Origin: Collinsella sp.
Lineage (GTDB): Bacteria; Actinomycetota; Coriobacteriia; Coriobacteriales; Coriobacteriaceae
Direction of reading: 5' to 3'
DNA: 64,000 nt
Assembly: GCA_019419505.1 (NCBI GenBank)
Contig: DXZS01000025.1
Location: 1 to 64,000 of the forward strand
The notes beneath the pieces are model-generated. The model was given only the letters and a program-made list of their open reading frames with translations, made no database searches and was not told the origin of the DNA. Position 1 is the first letter of the stretch. Each line of letters starts with the position of its first letter. The position numbers and the translations under genes are program-made. This document shows positions 61,461-64,000 of this stretch, piece by piece.

Positions 61461-62712
61461 GGGAGGAGAAGCGGGATTGGCGGCCGAAGGATAGGGCGGT
61501 GTCGCCGAACTTGTCTCGGACGGCGTCGATGGCGACCGAGAGATCGCGACGGTCGCTGGATTGGGCTCCGCGGTCGTCGATTTCGCAGAACAGGTCGGTC
61601 TGGATACCGCCCTGATGGTCGAAGTCGCTCATGCCGACGCCCGCCAGGCGCACATGCATCCCTTCCTGCCAGATGTTGTCGAGCAGTTCGAGCGCCACCG
61701 CCACAAAGATGTTCTCATCGTCGGTCGGATGGGGCAGCCGGCGCTGTGCCGAGCGACCGCTTCCATACGAATACTTGAGCTTGAGCGTTACCGTGCCGCC
61801 CGTCAGTCCCTGACGGCGCAGGCGGCGTCCAACCGACTCACCCAGCAGCGCAATCGCCGCTTCGATGTCCCCGCGCTCAGTCAAATCTTTCGCAAAGGTG
61901 CGTTCATTGCTGACCGACTTGACCTCGCGCCCTTCATCGAGACTCGTGACTTCGGAGATTTCGAGTCCCAGCGCACGCTGGCGCATGCGTTCGCCGTTGA
62001 CGCCAAAAATAGAGGCCAAGGTGGATTCCGGTGCACGTGATAGCTCGCCGAGCGTGTAGATGCGCATGCGGCGCAGTCGCTCCTCGGCCGAGCGCCCGAT
62101 GCCGCTCATGGCATATACCGGCAGCGCGGCCAAAAAGCGCTGCTCGGTTCCGGGGCGCACGATGGTCAGCCCAAACGGCTTATCCCGCTCGCTTGCGATC
62201 TTTGCGACCGTCTTGTTGCAGCCTACGCCAATGGAGCACGTCACTCCCAGCGCTGCCACGCGGTCGCTTATACGCCGTGCAACCAGCAGCGGGTCCTCGG
62301 GCGCAAAGCGACCCGGTGTGATATCGATAAAGGCTTCGTCGATCGATACGCGCTCAACGCGCGGCGTCTCCTCGGCAAGAATCGCCATGACCTGCGCGCT
62401 CACCTCGCGATAGCGATCAAAGTGCCCGTGCGTCCAAATGGCTTGCGGGCACAAGCGCCGTGCCTCGGCTGAGGGCATGGCGGAGTGCACGCCAAAGCGA
62501 CGTGCCTCGTAAGAACAGGTGGACACAACGCCGCGGGAATCGGCGTCTCCGCCCACGATGAGCGGCTTTCCGCGCCATTCGGGATGATCGAGCATCTCCA
62601 CGCTCGCAAAAAACGCATCGAGGTCCATCAGGCCCACCGCCGGACCCGTCCAGGGAGGCGGCGTGACGCCCATGGCATCCTCATAACCGTATGTATGTTC
62701 GCGTCTTTCCAT
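61456..62712 (-). CDS. dinB: DNA polymerase IV (Y family)
   Basis: 418 residues. GLMDLDAFFASVE and RVSIDEAFIDITP hold the catalytic acidic residues. CSIGVGCNKTVAKIASE and a little-finger domain (~255-370) follow. It performs error-prone translesion synthesis. The C-terminus lacks a clear QxxLF-type clamp motif in its last residues (FGRQSRFSSQ), so clamp binding is uncertain. Convergent with the RAYT gene. Confidence 0.94.
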   Translation of the reverse strand: MERREHTYGYEDAMGVTPPPWTGPAVGLMDLDAFFASVEMLDHPEWRGKPLIVGGDADSRGVVSTCSYEARRFGVHSAMPSAEARRLCPQAIWTHGHFDRYREVSAQVMAILAEETPRVERVSIDEAFIDITPGRFAPEDPLLVARRISDRVAALGVTCSIGVGCNKTVAKIASERDKPFGLTIVRPGTEQRFLAALPVYAMSGIGRSAEERLRRMRIYTLGELSRAPESTLASIFGVNGERMRQRALGLEISEVTSLDEGREVKSVSNERTFAKDLTERGDIEAAIALLGESVGRRLRRQGLTGGTVTLKLKYSYGSGRSAQRRLPHPTDDENIFVAVALELLDNIWQEGMHVRLAGVGMSDFDHQGGIQTDLFCEIDDRGAQSSDRRDLSVAIDAVRDKFGDTALSFGRQSRFSSQ

Positions 62713-62828
62713 GTCATGAGTATACCGCGCAGCTCATGTGGGGTGCGTGTATGTGCTTGCAAATCCCGAATTCTTGTCTAAGATATGGATTTGCCCTCGA
62801 CTACACCGAAGAAGTTGGTCTCACGGAC

Positions 62829-62857
62829 TTCACCTGCCCGCGTCGATGGCGTATTAT
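62829..62857 (+). promoter_or_regulatory. Candidate promoter of rpsP
   Basis: TTCACC (62829-62834), a 17-base spacer, and TATTAT (62852-62857), about 55 bases before the rpsP start. Confidence 0.45.
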
Positions 62858-62913
62858 GTTCAACTGTTTGTTTGTAGTTGCAGCCTAAAGCTGCTTGGTT
62901 GGAGGAGTTTCCT

Positions 62914-63255
62914 TTGGCAGTCAAGATTCGCCTTGCTCGTCACGGCGCTAAGAAGCGTCCGTACTACCGTGTCGTCGTCGCCGATTCCCGCGCCCCGCGT
63001 GACGGTCGTATCATCGAGGAGGTTGGCCGCTACAACCCGATGACCGCCCCCAAGACCATCAACCTCGACCTCGAGAAGATCGCCGACTGGCAGTCCAAGG
63101 GCGCTCAGCTCACCGACGCCGTCGCCGCTCTGGTCAAGGCCGCCAACGAGGGCGAGAAGACCGAGACCGTCGTCAAGAAGTCCAAGAAGCAGCTCGCCAA
63201 AGAGGCCGAGGCCGCTAAGGCTGCCGCTGAGGCCGCTGAGGGCGCCGAGGAGTAA
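62914..63255 (+). CDS. rpsP: Ribosomal protein S16
   Basis: 113 residues from TTG 62914 (GGAGGAG upstream). VKIRLARHGAKKRPYYRVVVAD and RDGRIIEEVGRYNP are diagnostic. The last ~30 residues are Lys, then Ala/Glu rich, beyond the usual length. It starts the conserved rpsP-khpA-rimM order. Confidence 0.96.
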   Translation: MAVKIRLARHGAKKRPYYRVVVADSRAPRDGRIIEEVGRYNPMTAPKTINLDLEKIADWQSKGAQLTDAVAALVKAANEGEKTETVVKKSKKQLAKEAEAAKAAAEAAEGAEE

Positions 63256-63258
63256 ATC

Positions 63259-63543
63259 GTGCCTGAGGTTGACGCTGCACAGCTCGAGGGTGAGGCAATG
63301 CTCTCAGATCGCATCGCCGATCTCGTCGAATATCTCGTTGTTCAGATCGTCGACGACCCGGATTCCGTGAGCCTTGAGGTCATCGATGGTGACGACGCCT
63401 CCACGATTGAGGTTTCGGTCGCCGAGGATGACGTCGCTAAGGTCATCGGCCGTCGTGGCCGTACCATCAAGGCCATTCGCACGCTCGCCCGTGCACTGGC
63501 CGCTCGCCTCGACACTGCTGTCGAGGTAGAGGTTCTGGGCTAG
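63259..63543 (+). CDS. khpA: KH-domain RNA-binding protein KhpA
   Basis: 94 residues from GTG 63259 (GAGGAG upstream). ATG 63298, also with a good site, would give 81 residues, closer to the family size. The KH loop reads VIGRRGRTIKAIRTL (GxxG motif intact). It binds RNA, usually with KhpB, and affects small RNAs and elongation in other Gram-positives. Confidence 0.93.
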   Translation: MPEVDAAQLEGEAMLSDRIADLVEYLVVQIVDDPDSVSLEVIDGDDASTIEVSVAEDDVAKVIGRRGRTIKAIRTLARALAARLDTAVEVEVLG

Positions 63544-63547
63544 GACC

Positions 63548-64000
63548 TTGAGGTCCCAGTACAAAAACATCGCCCGTGTGGTCAAGCCGCACGGAAGGAA
63601 GGGGGAGGTCCTCGCGCAGCCGCTGCGGGGGCTTCCTTCTGTATTAGAGCCGGGTATGCGCGTCGCCCTGACGCCGCCGGCGCTCAAGCGCGACCGCTTT
63701 TGCACGGTCGTGTCCGTCACCGATACGGGCGATGGCGATCTGGTCTCGTTTGAGGGCATTGACGACTTGACGGCCGCCGAGGGCATCACGGGATGCTATG
63801 TGTTGGCAAATCGTGACGATTTTGAGCTCGATTCACTCGACGCCGCCTATTCCGACCTGATGGGTCGCGAGGTGGTCGACGAGCGCTTCGGTTCACTCGG
63901 TACGATCGTCGAGATCATGTCGACGCCCGCTAACGATGTTTGGGTTGTCGAGGGCGATCGGTACGGCGAGGTACTGATTCCCGTGATCGAGCAGGTTGTG
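63548..64000 (+). CDS. rimM: Ribosome maturation factor RimM (3' partial)
   Basis: 151 codons are visible and the frame runs off the window. YKNIARVVKPHGRKGEV is the RimM N-terminus, and the PRC-barrel start is near DLMGREVVDERFGSLGTI. I chose TTG 63548, four bases after the khpA stop, since no ATG precedes the conserved start. It assists 30S maturation at S19. Confidence 0.9.
   Translation, partial: MRSQYKNIARVVKPHGRKGEVLAQPLRGLPSVLEPGMRVALTPPALKRDRFCTVVSVTDTGDGDLVSFEGIDDLTAAEGITGCYVLANRDDFELDSLDAAYSDLMGREVVDERFGSLGTIVEIMSTPANDVWVVEGDRYGEVLIPVIEQVV

Overview
The window fits a gut actinobacterium of the class Coriobacteriia, most likely Collinsella or a close relative. This is an inference. 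It rests on moderately GC-rich core genes with frequent TTG starts, an RmlC-RmlD fusion, Glf with GlfT2-like galactofuranosyltransferases, Obg with an acidic tail, and secreted proteins built from long ChW-repeat arrays. No 16S rRNA or other decisive marker is present. No gene-free stretch exceeds about 205 bases.

Layout. (1) 1-15224: five consecutive plus-strand genes for very large secreted ChW-repeat proteins. Each carries a different module: C39-like peptidase (cut by the window edge), NlpC/P60 peptidase (interrupted by an in-frame TAA), GH25 lysozyme plus an NlpC/CHAP-like peptidase, YkuD L,D-transpeptidase, and an internal domain that I read as a GT80-type sialyltransferase fold. The ChW repeats come in triads. 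The genes are compositional mosaics, with very GC-rich blocks set inside more AT-rich sequence. (2) 15367-30516: a surface-polysaccharide locus. It holds a Gtr-like trio (GT-C membrane enzyme, GtrA, GtrB-like), a GT2, dTDP-L-rhamnose synthesis (rfbA, rfbB, fused rfbC-rfbD), two GlfT2-like transferases flanking a LicD protein, a polyprenyl-phosphate-sugar synthase-like GT2, and a Wzm/Wzt-type ABC exporter. UDP-galactopyranose mutase (glf) follows after a tRNA-Arg(UCU). (3) 32000-40457, minus strand: a compact aromatic amino acid operon that encodes all seven shikimate steps from DAHP synthase to chorismate (AroE and AroK fused), plus PheA and TyrA. (4) 40662-46749: tRNA-Arg(CCG), a P-type ATPase, a zinc-ribbon membrane protein, cyclophilin and a TPR membrane protein. 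(5) 46865-56470: the cell elongation genes mreB, mreC, mreD, mrdA and rodA, then a DUF697-like protein and a radical SAM pair. (6) 56538-60540: rplU, rpmA, obgE, nadD, yqeK, rsfS. (7) 60540-61460: a RAYT-like HUH transposase gene bounded by inverted 35-bp palindromes. (8) 61456-64000: dinB, rpsP, khpA and the start of rimM.

How it fits together. Rhamnose and galactofuranose donors, their transferases, an exporter and an extracytoplasmic Gtr-type modifier would build a surface glycan. The adjacent ChW proteins look like a kit of secreted wall-modifying enzymes that share a binding scaffold. The strongest candidate for something undescribed is the fifth ChW protein (12060-15224): a secreted protein whose central domain keeps, in order and with near-identical spacing, the catalytic residues I recall for the Pasteurella GT80 sialyltransferase. 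The shared 3-3-2-3-3 ChW scaffold with interchangeable C-terminal enzymes and patchwork GC content is the second.
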